Below, one piece after another: positions 1 to 4,917 of a DNA stretch of 7,383 bases. Under the pieces are notes generated by a model. It worked only from the letters and a program-made list of their open reading frames with translations, was not told the origin of the DNA and made no database searches. This DNA comes from Nitrospinota bacterium (GTDB lineage: Bacteria; UBA8248), in the NCBI GenBank assembly GCA_003506735.1, contig DNYS01000213.1:519-7901 (forward strand), read 5' to 3'. A program made the translations under genes and the position numbers. Numbering within the stretch: the stretch's first letter is position 1; the number at the start of each line of letters is the position of its first letter.

Positions 1-21
1 GCGTTTCGAAATATTCGCCCT

Positions 22-27
22 AGGAGG
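22..27 (+). promoter_or_regulatory. Ribosome binding site of the LLM oxidoreductase gene
   Basis: A perfect AGGAGG lies 7 nt upstream of the ATG at 35. This spacing is optimal and fixes the start codon of the following gene. The 21 bases to its left show no recognisable promoter or gene end. Confidence 0.85.
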
Positions 28-34
28 GGGATCG

Positions 35-1051
35 ATGGATTTTGGGCTCATGCTCCGCGGCCAGTTCGAGCAGGGCGAGGATATGGGGGTGCGCTTCGGG
101 GAGTTGATGGAGCAGGCCCGCCTCGCGAATGAGCTGGGTTTCGCATCCATCACCAAGGGATCCCATTACAGCGCCTACCCGCTTCAGGATTTCCAGCAGC
201 TTCCTTTCCTGGCCCGCGTCGCCGCCGAGGCGCCCGATTTGCGGCTCAACGCGGGGATTGTCCTTTTATCGCTCCATAAGCCGCTGGATCTGGCTGAGCA
301 GCTGGCATCGATCGACGTGATGTCGGGCGGGCGGTTGATCTTTGGTGCTGGCCTAGGCTACCGGGAGGTGGAGTTTCGGGCCTTCGGTTCCACTCAAAAA
401 GAGCGTGTCAAGCGCTTCGAGGAGAACCTCGAGGCCGTTAAGCGGCTTTGGACCGAGGAGAAAGTCTCCATGAAAGCCTCTCATTTTGAGTTGATCGAGG
501 CCTCCTGTCCCATGAAACCCATCCAAAAGCCGCATCCCCCTATTTGGATTGGGGCGAATAGCGATCCGGGCATCCGCCGGGCCGCCCAGATGGGGGATTG
601 TTGGTACATTAATCCGCACAATCGCCTCGATACAACCCTTCGCCAGATCGACGTTTATCGGCGTGCCCTGGATGAATACGGGAAACCCTTTCCCCAAGAA
701 CTTCCTATGCGACGAGAGGTATTTGTCGCTCCCACCCGCGCGGACGCCATCCGAATCTGTAAACCTTTTCTTGAGATAAAATACAAGGTTTACCATCAGT
801 GGGGGCAGGATAAGGCAATGCCTGAGGGAGATAACGATCTCGGAATGGAGTTCGAAGAACTAATCCGTGATCGTTTTTTGATTGGCTCACCGGATGAGGT
901 GTCGGAGCAGATTCTGACACTTTCTCAAGATATTGGAGTAAACCATTTTATTATGAGTGTTCAATGGCCTGGCATGCCCCAGAGTCTTGTTCTCGATACG
1001 ATGCATATCTTGGCGGAGGAAGTTTTGCCAAAAGTCAGGCAAGGGATGTAA
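35..1051 (+). CDS. LLM-class flavin-dependent oxidoreductase (luciferase-like monooxygenase)
   Basis: A 338-residue protein, the usual length for a single-domain bacterial-luciferase-like TIM-barrel enzyme. Family members use FMN or F420 to oxidise or reduce small organic substrates in the cytoplasm. Recognisable features are the N-terminal MDFGLMLR beta strand and a long helix with EQARLANELGF (about 27-37). The strand LRLNAGIVLLSLHKP (about 69-83) and the block LDLAEQLASIDVMSGGRLIFGAGLGY (from about 84) are typical of the fold; the latter is the standard LLM 'A(x)IDxLSGGR' segment with GxG after it. HPPIWIGANS (about 168-177) is the usual phosphate- and flavin-proximal strand, and IGSPDEVSEQI near 288 is the usual C-terminal 'G(S/T)PeeVaeql' helix. 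The start is set by AGGAGG seven bases upstream. The last third (from about position 720) looks more AT-rich than the first two thirds, although the reading frame is intact. Substrate and cofactor cannot be told from sequence; monooxygenase, F420-dependent dehydrogenase or methylene-H4MPT-reductase-like roles are all possible. A 184-nt gap separates it from the next gene, so it need not share its transcript. Confidence 0.9.
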   Translation: MDFGLMLRGQFEQGEDMGVRFGELMEQARLANELGFASITKGSHYSAYPLQDFQQLPFLARVAAEAPDLRLNAGIVLLSLHKPLDLAEQLASIDVMSGGRLIFGAGLGYREVEFRAFGSTQKERVKRFEENLEAVKRLWTEEKVSMKASHFELIEASCPMKPIQKPHPPIWIGANSDPGIRRAAQMGDCWYINPHNRLDTTLRQIDVYRRALDEYGKPFPQELPMRREVFVAPTRADAIRICKPFLEIKYKVYHQWGQDKAMPEGDNDLGMEFEELIRDRFLIGSPDEVSEQILTLSQDIGVNHFIMSVQWPGMPQSLVLDTMHILAEEVLPKVRQGM

Positions 1052-1053
1052 TA

Positions 1054-1120
1054 GGTCATTTTGATACTTATAATAATGACCATTGCTCTCCGGAATCGGT
1101 TGAAATGACCCACTTGTCAT
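1054..1120. promoter_or_regulatory. Cluster of GTCAT/ATGAC inverted repeats, possible operator
   Basis: The intergenic region between the LLM gene and the osmC-like gene has a perfect 7-bp inverted repeat, GGTCATT (1054-1060) and AATGACC (1075-1081), separated by 14 nt. A second copy of AATGACC (1104-1110) follows. Its ATGAC core (1105-1109) faces GTCAT (1116-1120) across 6 nt. Four copies of the pentamer therefore lie within 66 nt, arranged as two inverted pairs. There is no T-tract, so a terminator reading is weak. The arrangement would fit a dimeric regulator's binding sites upstream of the osmC-like gene, which is inference. The pentamer also occurs in nearby coding sequence, which lowers its specificity. 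Confidence 0.3.
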
Positions 1121-1190
1121 CACCGATCGCATCCATAATATTAATCTCGCTACGTAATGGAAATTCCGCCCTCGGTGGGTTGGGATTAAA

Positions 1191-1203
1191 TATAATTTTG
1201 ACA
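1191..1203 (+). promoter_or_regulatory. Candidate promoter elements before the osmC-like gene
   Basis: A consensus -10 hexamer TATAAT (1191-1196) lies in an AT-rich patch 40 nt upstream of the osmC-like ATG. It would give a leader of roughly 30 nt carrying the GAGGG ribosome binding site. No good -35 box is seen 16-18 nt before it. A consensus -35 hexamer TTGACA (1198-1203) follows directly, but the only -10 match at the right distance, TATGAG at 1221, overlaps the ribosome binding site. The first reading is therefore preferred. Sequence match only. Confidence 0.25.
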
Positions 1204-1235
1204 TCTTATTGGGCATTATCTATGAGGGAAATAGT

Positions 1236-1670
1236 ATGAGTGGACATGTCCTAACGGTCGATTTGGATTGGATCGAGGGGAAAAGGATTCATGCTACGGC
1301 CCGTGGCAATCAGCTTGTCATAGACCGAATTTATACTGACGAAAGGGAGGGTCATGGATTTCGCCCGACGGAGTTAATACTCTCCGGTCTTGGCTCGTGA
1401 ATGATGGGCACGGTTTTGGAGTTTTGCCAAAACATGGACATCCCGATTGAGGTATTTTCCGTCCGAGTGACAGGAAAGCGTGAATCCAATCCTTCTCGCA
1501 TTAGCAATATTAAGGCATCACTCCATATTGAAGGCGATGTCCCCGAACACCGTCTAGAGACGATATTAAGGGTGGCAAAGGGTTGCCGTATCCACAATAC
1601 TTTGTCCCAATCACCCAAAATCGAGGTCGATCTTGCGGTTAATGAGGGCAATCCCACAAAGTCTAAATAG
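1236..1670 (+). CDS. OsmC-family peroxidase, predicted selenoprotein (in-frame TGA = Sec55)
   Basis: OsmC/Ohr proteins are small cytoplasmic thiol peroxidases that reduce organic or hydrogen peroxides through a peroxidatic and a resolving cysteine. The reading frame starts at ATG 1236, with GAGGG (1224-1228) seven bases upstream. It meets TGA at 1398-1400 and continues in the same frame to TAG at 1670, giving 144 residues if the TGA is decoded. The residues before it, TELILSGLGS, and after it, MMGTVLEFCQNM, match the OsmC active-site helix start, normally '(E)LLLAALGSCtamTv'. The TGA sits exactly at the peroxidatic Cys. The C-terminal part keeps the second family motif, AKGCRIHNTL, with Cys117 62 residues after position 55 (E. 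coli OsmC uses Cys60/Cys125). There is no other frame break. A bacterial SECIS-like hairpin follows the TGA. Alternatives are a nonsense-mutated pseudogene or reinitiation at the ATGATG right after the TGA, which would make a protein without its first catalytic residue. OsmC-like selenoproteins have, to my knowledge, been reported in marine metagenomes, which supports the call. A 59-nt gap leads to the sulfurtransferase gene on the same strand. Confidence 0.82.
1398..1400 (+). other. Predicted selenocysteine (UGA) recoding codon
   Basis: This in-frame TGA replaces the conserved peroxidatic Cys codon (TGT/TGC) in the Gly-Ser-Cys motif of the OsmC-like protein. A single-base change (TGA versus TGC or TGT) at the one residue where Sec would improve catalysis is the classic signature of a Cys/Sec exchange. 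A random nonsense mutation landing on this codon is much less likely. Confidence 0.8.
1401..1444 (+). promoter_or_regulatory. Bacterial SECIS element (SelB-binding hairpin) inside the osmC-like reading frame
   Basis: Thirteen bases from the TGA, GTTTTGG (1413-1419) pairs perfectly with CCAAAAC (1427-1433), a 7-bp stem closed by two G-C pairs. The 7-nt loop AGTTTTG (1420-1426) starts 20 nt after the end of the TGA and has G at its second position. This meets the published bacterial SECIS consensus as I know it: apical loop about 16-37 nt from the UGA, with a G among the first two loop bases. A possible lower stem pairs GATG (1403-1406) with CATC (1439-1442) across an asymmetric internal loop. 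SelB carrying Sec-tRNA would bind here to decode the UGA. I judged pairing by eye and computed no folding energy. Confidence 0.72.
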
Positions 1671-1715
1671 AAGATAGGGGTGATATCCCATTCGCCTCTT
1701 TTCAATGGTCTTCAT

Positions 1716-1720
1716 AGGAG
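1716..1720 (+). promoter_or_regulatory. Ribosome binding site of the sulfurtransferase gene
   Basis: AGGAG lies 9 nt upstream of the ATG at 1730. It sets that start rather than the longer overlapping frame that opens at 1680. The 59-nt spacer after the osmC-like stop shows no terminator with a T-tract, so co-transcription is possible. Confidence 0.7.
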
Positions 1721-1729
1721 CTTGTATTT

Positions 1730-2560
1730 ATGTCCAATCCTCTGGTTTCTCCCTCCTGGCTGGAAAACATCTTGGGAGATCCCAATATTCGCATCATTGA
1801 AGTTTCATTTTCGGACGACGACGCCAAATACCGCGAAGCCCACATCCCTGGCGCGATCTGGAGCTATTGGAAGGACTTGTGCTGGCACGAGAGCGACCGC
1901 GAATTTCCCGAACCCGCCGAAATGGCCGCCAGGCTGGGGCGGATGGGCATTCCGGAGGGCGCCACCCTCGTCCTCTATGGCGACCCGGTGCAATTCGGCT
2001 CCTACGCCTTCTGGGCGCTCACCATGGGGGGCCACAAAGACCTCCGCCTCCTCGACGGCGGCCGAAAAGGCTGGGTCGAGGGCGGCCGCCCCGTGACATC
2101 CGAAGCGCCCATCTTTGAGCCCGTCCCATACAGCCCCGGCGTGGGGGACGCCTCCATGCGCATGGGGCGGGATGAGGTTCGCGCCGGCCTCGGCAAGGCC
2201 GGGCGGCTCCTTCTCGATGTCCGCTCCCCCGAGGAATACAGCGGCGAGCGCGTCATGCCCCCGCCCAACTTCGACCATGGCGCCGAGCGCAAGGGCCGCA
2301 TCCCCGGCGCGAAACATCTCTTCTTCCGGGGCGTCGTCAACGAGGACGACACCTACAAAACCCCCTCCGAGCTTCGCGCCCTCTTCAAGGCGGCCGGCGC
2401 CCCCGAGGCCGAGGAGATCGTCGCTTACTGCCGCCTCAGCCACCGCGCCACCCTCGTCTGGTTCGCCCTGCGCCACATCCTCGGCTACGAGGGCGTGCGC
2501 ATCTACGACGGCTCCTGGACCGAATGGGGGAGCATCGTCGGCTTCCCGATCGAGCGCTGA
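1730..2560 (+). CDS. Two-domain sulfurtransferase (rhodanese / 3-mercaptopyruvate sulfurtransferase type)
   Basis: A 276-residue tandem-rhodanese protein, the normal length for the SseA/TST family. These enzymes carry a persulfide on an active-site Cys and move sulfane sulfur from thiosulfate or 3-mercaptopyruvate to acceptors such as cyanide or thiols. The N-terminal domain opens with VSPSWLENILGDPNIRIIEVSF and has HIPGAIW and LLDGGRKGW. Its catalytic position holds Asp (VLYGDPVQFGSYAFW), the inactive regulatory arrangement usual in this family. The C-terminal domain has LLLDVRSPEEYSGE, GRIPGAKHL and the active-site loop IVAYCRLSHRATLVWF, with Cys234 encoded by TGC. It ends with the family's C-terminal signature DGSWTEWGS near 262-270. 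The loop CRLSHR differs from the CRIGER/CRxGxR pattern of well-studied members, so the donor cannot be assigned. GC content is very high (one hand-counted 60-base line is 77% GC), in sharp contrast to the osmC-like gene before it. Being next to a thiol/selenol peroxidase suggests a shared role in sulfur or oxidative stress, which is inference. Confidence 0.92.
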   Translation: MSNPLVSPSWLENILGDPNIRIIEVSFSDDDAKYREAHIPGAIWSYWKDLCWHESDREFPEPAEMAARLGRMGIPEGATLVLYGDPVQFGSYAFWALTMGGHKDLRLLDGGRKGWVEGGRPVTSEAPIFEPVPYSPGVGDASMRMGRDEVRAGLGKAGRLLLDVRSPEEYSGERVMPPPNFDHGAERKGRIPGAKHLFFRGVVNEDDTYKTPSELRALFKAAGAPEAEEIVAYCRLSHRATLVWFALRHILGYEGVRIYDGSWTEWGSIVGFPIER

Positions 2561-2694
2561 CCCGCGTCCCCCCCCTCGATCCCCCCCTAGATCGAGGTCC
2601 GCTTTCCTGTTCACGCTCCCGCCCGGGGCGGCATCTCTCCCTCCGTCCCAACCTCATCCCCGAGGAGAAGTTTTTCTCACCCCCCTCCCCGCTC
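2561..2694. other. C-rich intergenic spacer between convergent genes
   Basis: This non-coding spacer follows the sulfurtransferase stop. It contains long C runs and no plausible gene on either strand. It also has a small GAGAA/TTCTC inverted repeat (2665-2678) without a GC-rich stem. Long open frames across it on both strands are composition artefacts. Confidence 0.6.
2574..2597. terminator. Hairpin 14 nt after the sulfurtransferase stop, possible terminator
   Basis: CCTCGAT (2574-2580) and ATCGAGG (2591-2597) form a perfect 7-bp inverted repeat with a 10-nt loop. It is placed where a terminator would be expected. It lacks a T-tract on either strand, so it is not a standard intrinsic terminator and might only protect the transcript end. 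Confidence 0.35.
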
Positions 2695-2853
2695 CTACTC
2701 GTGGCGGGCGATGAATTCTCGGATGTCGGCGTTGAAAGCATCGTCGTAGACAAGATAGAAAAAATGCCCGCTGTCCTCGTAGAGTTCCCGTTCGCGCTCC
2801 CGCCCGCACTCGCCTCTTTCCTTGGCGGTGAAACCACCGAAACCGGGATGATT
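2695..2853 (-). pseudogene. Remnant of the C-terminal end of an alpha/beta-hydrolase-like gene
   Basis: The minus strand holds 52 sense codons ending in TAG (2695-2697), with no start codon at the expected place. Upstream the frame is closed at once by TAA (2854-2856). The visible peptide runs from NHPGFGGFTAKERG through RERELYEDSGHFFYL to NADIREFIARHE. The sequence YEDSGHFFY followed by a short acidic stretch and a final amphipathic helix resembles the end of alpha/beta hydrolases, where a G-H pair supplies the catalytic His near the C-terminus. The match is by eye only. It lies 28 nt downstream of the second permease gene in the same orientation, so it may be what is left of a further operon gene after deletion. 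It could also be chance coding-like sequence. Confidence 0.4.
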
Positions 2854-2881
2854 TTACCGCTGGCTTGCGAGGCGCCCCGCG

Positions 2882-3850
2882 CTATTTGCGGATGGTGCCG
2901 AAGCTGAAACCCGTGATGAGGTGTTTCTGGATCAGGATGCCGAGGATGACCACCGGGATGGTGATCACGGTGCCGATCGCCGCCTGGGGGCCGTAGAGCC
3001 TTCCCTCGACCGCGCTCTGGAATTTGTTGAGCAGGACCGGAAGGGTGGACACATTCGGCTGGGTCAGCGTCAGCGCGAGCAAAAACTCGCTCCAGTTCAG
3101 GATGAAGATGAAAAGAAAGGTCACCACCATCCCCGGAGCGACCAGGGGTATGACCACGCGGCGGAGGGTGTAGATCCGGCTCGCTCCCATGATCCGGGAG
3201 GCGTACTCGAGGGTGTAGGGCACCTCCTCGATGAAATTCAGCATCATCCAGATAACGAAGGGGAGCGTTGTCGCCGTATAAAGGAGCCCCAGGCCGATAT
3301 AGGTGTCGTACAGGGTGAACCGGAAGCCGAAAACCGACTCGGTCGCGAAGGGAATCAGGATGGCGTAGTACATCACGATGGGAATTGCGATGACGATGGG
3401 CGGGACCATCCGGATGGTCAGAATCATGTAGCGGAAATACCTCCCCCCGACGCCGAACCGGGAAATCGAGTAGGCCAGAAACGTCCCCAGCAGGAGCGCG
3501 GCCAGGGAGCTGAGGGAGGCGATGAACATCGAGTCGCCCACCGCGCCCCAAATGTTGTATGCCTGATCGGTGGCCTCCCGGCTGAGCTCCGCGCCGAGCG
3601 CGCTGAAGGTGAATATCTGACGGTAGTTGAGCAGGGTGGGCTCGTAGCCTCCGCCGAGGAAGGCCGGGAGCCAGTTCGGCGGCCAGGCGACCCAATCGCC
3701 CGAGTCCTTGAAGGAGGTCGAGATCATCCAGAAAATCGGAAACAAGACGATGGAGGCCCAGCCCAGCAGCACGGCGTGCCGGAAACAGAAGAAAAGGCGG
3801 TAGCGCTTGGCGAAAGAAATCTCCTTCCGCCCGGATTGGGCCTCGTTCAT
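2882..3850 (-). CDS. ABC sugar-type importer permease, MalG-like (CUT1 family)
   Basis: A 322-residue inner-membrane permease, the second transmembrane subunit of the importer encoded to its right. About six hydrophobic segments are visible: near 26-45, 104-127, 141-168, 183-206, 238-262 and 290-308. A long hydrophilic extracytoplasmic stretch (about 46-103) follows the first one, as in MalG-type proteins. The cytoplasmic EAA loop that docks on the ATPase is present at about 214-241 (EYASRIMGASRIYTLRRVVI, then PLVAPG), with the invariant Gly at 222. The C-terminus ends in GFSFGTIRK, close to the usual 'G(L)taGavKG' ending of MalG relatives. The ATG overlaps the stop of the upstream permease gene by one base (TAATG), a strong sign of translational coupling and of a heterodimeric channel. 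The open frame continues upstream through the other permease gene in a different frame, but that extension is not coding. Confidence 0.93.
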   Translation of the reverse strand: MNEAQSGRKEISFAKRYRLFFCFRHAVLLGWASIVLFPIFWMISTSFKDSGDWVAWPPNWLPAFLGGGYEPTLLNYRQIFTFSALGAELSREATDQAYNIWGAVGDSMFIASLSSLAALLLGTFLAYSISRFGVGGRYFRYMILTIRMVPPIVIAIPIVMYYAILIPFATESVFGFRFTLYDTYIGLGLLYTATTLPFVIWMMLNFIEEVPYTLEYASRIMGASRIYTLRRVVIPLVAPGMVVTFLFIFILNWSEFLLALTLTQPNVSTLPVLLNKFQSAVEGRLYGPQAAIGTVITIPVVILGILIQKHLITGFSFGTIRK

Positions 3851-4821
3851 TATCCGATGTGCTCCTCTTGGACGATGGCACGCTCCCGGATGAGCAGATG
3901 AATTCCGTAGAAGATGAGCCCCGCGAACATGAAAAGCAGCAGGACCGAGGCCGCCGCGCCGAAGCTGTACTTGTTGAACTGCCACACCTGGCGCCAGAGG
4001 TAGAACGCGATGGTTTCGGTCGAAGTGCCGGGGCCGCCGAAGGTGAGCAACACGGTGAGATCGAAAAGCTTGAGTGCCTCCATCGACCGGATGATGACGG
4101 CGATGACGATCGCGGGTTTGAGCAGCGGCAGGTGGATCCGCCAGAAAATTTGCCACCGGCTCGCCCCCAAAACGCGGGCGGCGTTGGTGAGCTGCTGGGG
4201 CAGCGCGGTGAAGCCGGAGAGGAAAATCAGGAACGTCAGCGAGGTCCACTGCCACACGTCGGCGAGAATGATCGCCCACTGCGCGGCAATCGGATTGGAA
4301 AGCCAGCGGATGCGGGGGTTGATCCCCAAGGCCTCCGTGATCGGAGATAAAATCTGGTTGAGCGGGCCCGAGTCGATGTAAATCATCGAAAAATTGTAGC
4401 CGGCGACAACCGGGACCACCATCATGGGAATCAGGAAAATGGTGATGTAGAACCTCCGGCCCCTGAACTGTTTGTAGACCAGCATGGCGAGCAGAAACCC
4501 GAGAATGAGTTCGAGGAGGACCGCCGTTCCCGCGAAATAAAAAGTCCGGCCCAGCGCCCACCAGAAATCCTCGTCGCCGAGGACCCGTACATAATTTAAA
4601 AGGCCGTGAAAATAGGCCCTCTCGAACGGCCGGCTGGCGCGCCATTTGAGGAGGCTGATGTATATCGTCAGGATGAAGGGAACGGCGAGAAGGAGGAGGA
4701 AAGTCCCCTCCACCATGATGAACGGAATGAGGCGGAACACCCGCTCCTGGCCCAGCCAGGTGGCCAAACGTCCCCTTCCGAAGGGTTTCCTTCGATATGT
4801 CTTTGCAGCCGCTTGCGCCAT
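3850..4821 (-). CDS. ABC sugar-type importer permease, MalF/UgpA-like (CUT1 family)
   Basis: A 323-residue inner-membrane permease from ATG 4821. Hydrophobic segments lie near 30-58, 92-116, 124-148, 180-206, 235-255 and 287-312. The EAA motif is at about 211-237 (LTNAARVLGASRWQIFWRIH, then LPLLKPA) with the invariant Gly at 219. LTFGGPGTSTETIAFYLWRQ (from about 259) is the family's typical 'T.GGPg.sT.tl.yyiY' block before the last membrane segment. It pairs with the MalG-like subunit, whose ATG overlaps this gene's stop. An alternative start, GTG at 4860, would add 13 residues, but it lies inside a perfect palindrome and adds a low-complexity MPAAAGTG tail, so ATG 4821 is preferred. Neither start has a strong ribosome binding site. 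Expression may therefore be kept low relative to the upstream binding-protein gene. Confidence 0.9.
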   Translation of the reverse strand: MAQAAAKTYRRKPFGRGRLATWLGQERVFRLIPFIMVEGTFLLLLAVPFILTIYISLLKWRASRPFERAYFHGLLNYVRVLGDEDFWWALGRTFYFAGTAVLLELILGFLLAMLVYKQFRGRRFYITIFLIPMMVVPVVAGYNFSMIYIDSGPLNQILSPITEALGINPRIRWLSNPIAAQWAIILADVWQWTSLTFLIFLSGFTALPQQLTNAARVLGASRWQIFWRIHLPLLKPAIVIAVIIRSMEALKLFDLTVLLTFGGPGTSTETIAFYLWRQVWQFNKYSFGAAASVLLLFMFAGLIFYGIHLLIRERAIVQEEHIG

Positions 4822-4839
4822 CGAATTCGTCTTTATCCC

Positions 4840-4861
4840 GGTGCCGGCCGCGGCCGGCACC
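4840..4861. repeat. 22-bp perfect GC-rich palindrome between binding-protein and permease genes
   Basis: Positions 4840-4861 are fully self-complementary, centred between 4850 and 4851, with core GCCGGCCGCGGCCGGC. In RNA this gives a very stable 9-bp stem with a 4-nt loop. No T-tract follows it on the minus strand, so it is not a standard terminator. Its place 56 nt after the binding-protein stop and about 20 nt before the permease ATG matches the hairpins (for example between malE and malF) that protect the binding-protein mRNA or lower permease expression. The functional reading is inference from position. Confidence 0.6.
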
Positions 4862-4917
4862 CGCTCAACCGCCGAAGGAGCGGGCGCCGGCGCGATCCGG
4901 AGTGGTTCCTCGGTCTC

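Noticed and set aside
1069..1074. TATAAT after the LLM gene as a promoter
   Set aside because: No -35 box is seen at 15-19 nt. It lies inside the loop of the inverted repeat, about 160 nt from the next start.
1209..1400. Separate short gene from TTG 1209 ending at the TGA
   Set aside because: This would be only the N-terminal third of an OsmC fold. The ATG at 1236 with GAGGG seven bases upstream is the better start.
1401..1670. Separate 89-residue gene starting at ATGATG directly after the TGA
   Set aside because: It has no ribosome binding site of its own. It begins in the middle of the OsmC active-site helix and is in frame with the upstream part. Recoding explains both halves better.
1805..2614. 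Long antisense frame over the sulfurtransferase gene
   Set aside because: It is rich in Gly, Ala and Glu with no recognisable domain, and it mirrors a well-supported gene on the other strand. It is a GC-composition artefact.
2665..2678. GAGAA/TTCTC hairpin as a terminator
   Set aside because: The stem is 5 bp, AT-rich and uncoupled from a nearby gene end. It is probably chance.
2436..3881. Long minus-strand frame of 481 codons across the permease and the intergenic region
   Set aside because: Its translation is low-complexity Arg/Pro/His-rich and out of frame with the MalG-like permease, whose membrane segments and EAA motif are clear.
2882..4645. Possible permease-permease fusion, because one frame spans 587 codons
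   Set aside because: The part beyond 3850 is read in the wrong frame relative to the MalF-like gene. The true genes overlap only as TAATG.
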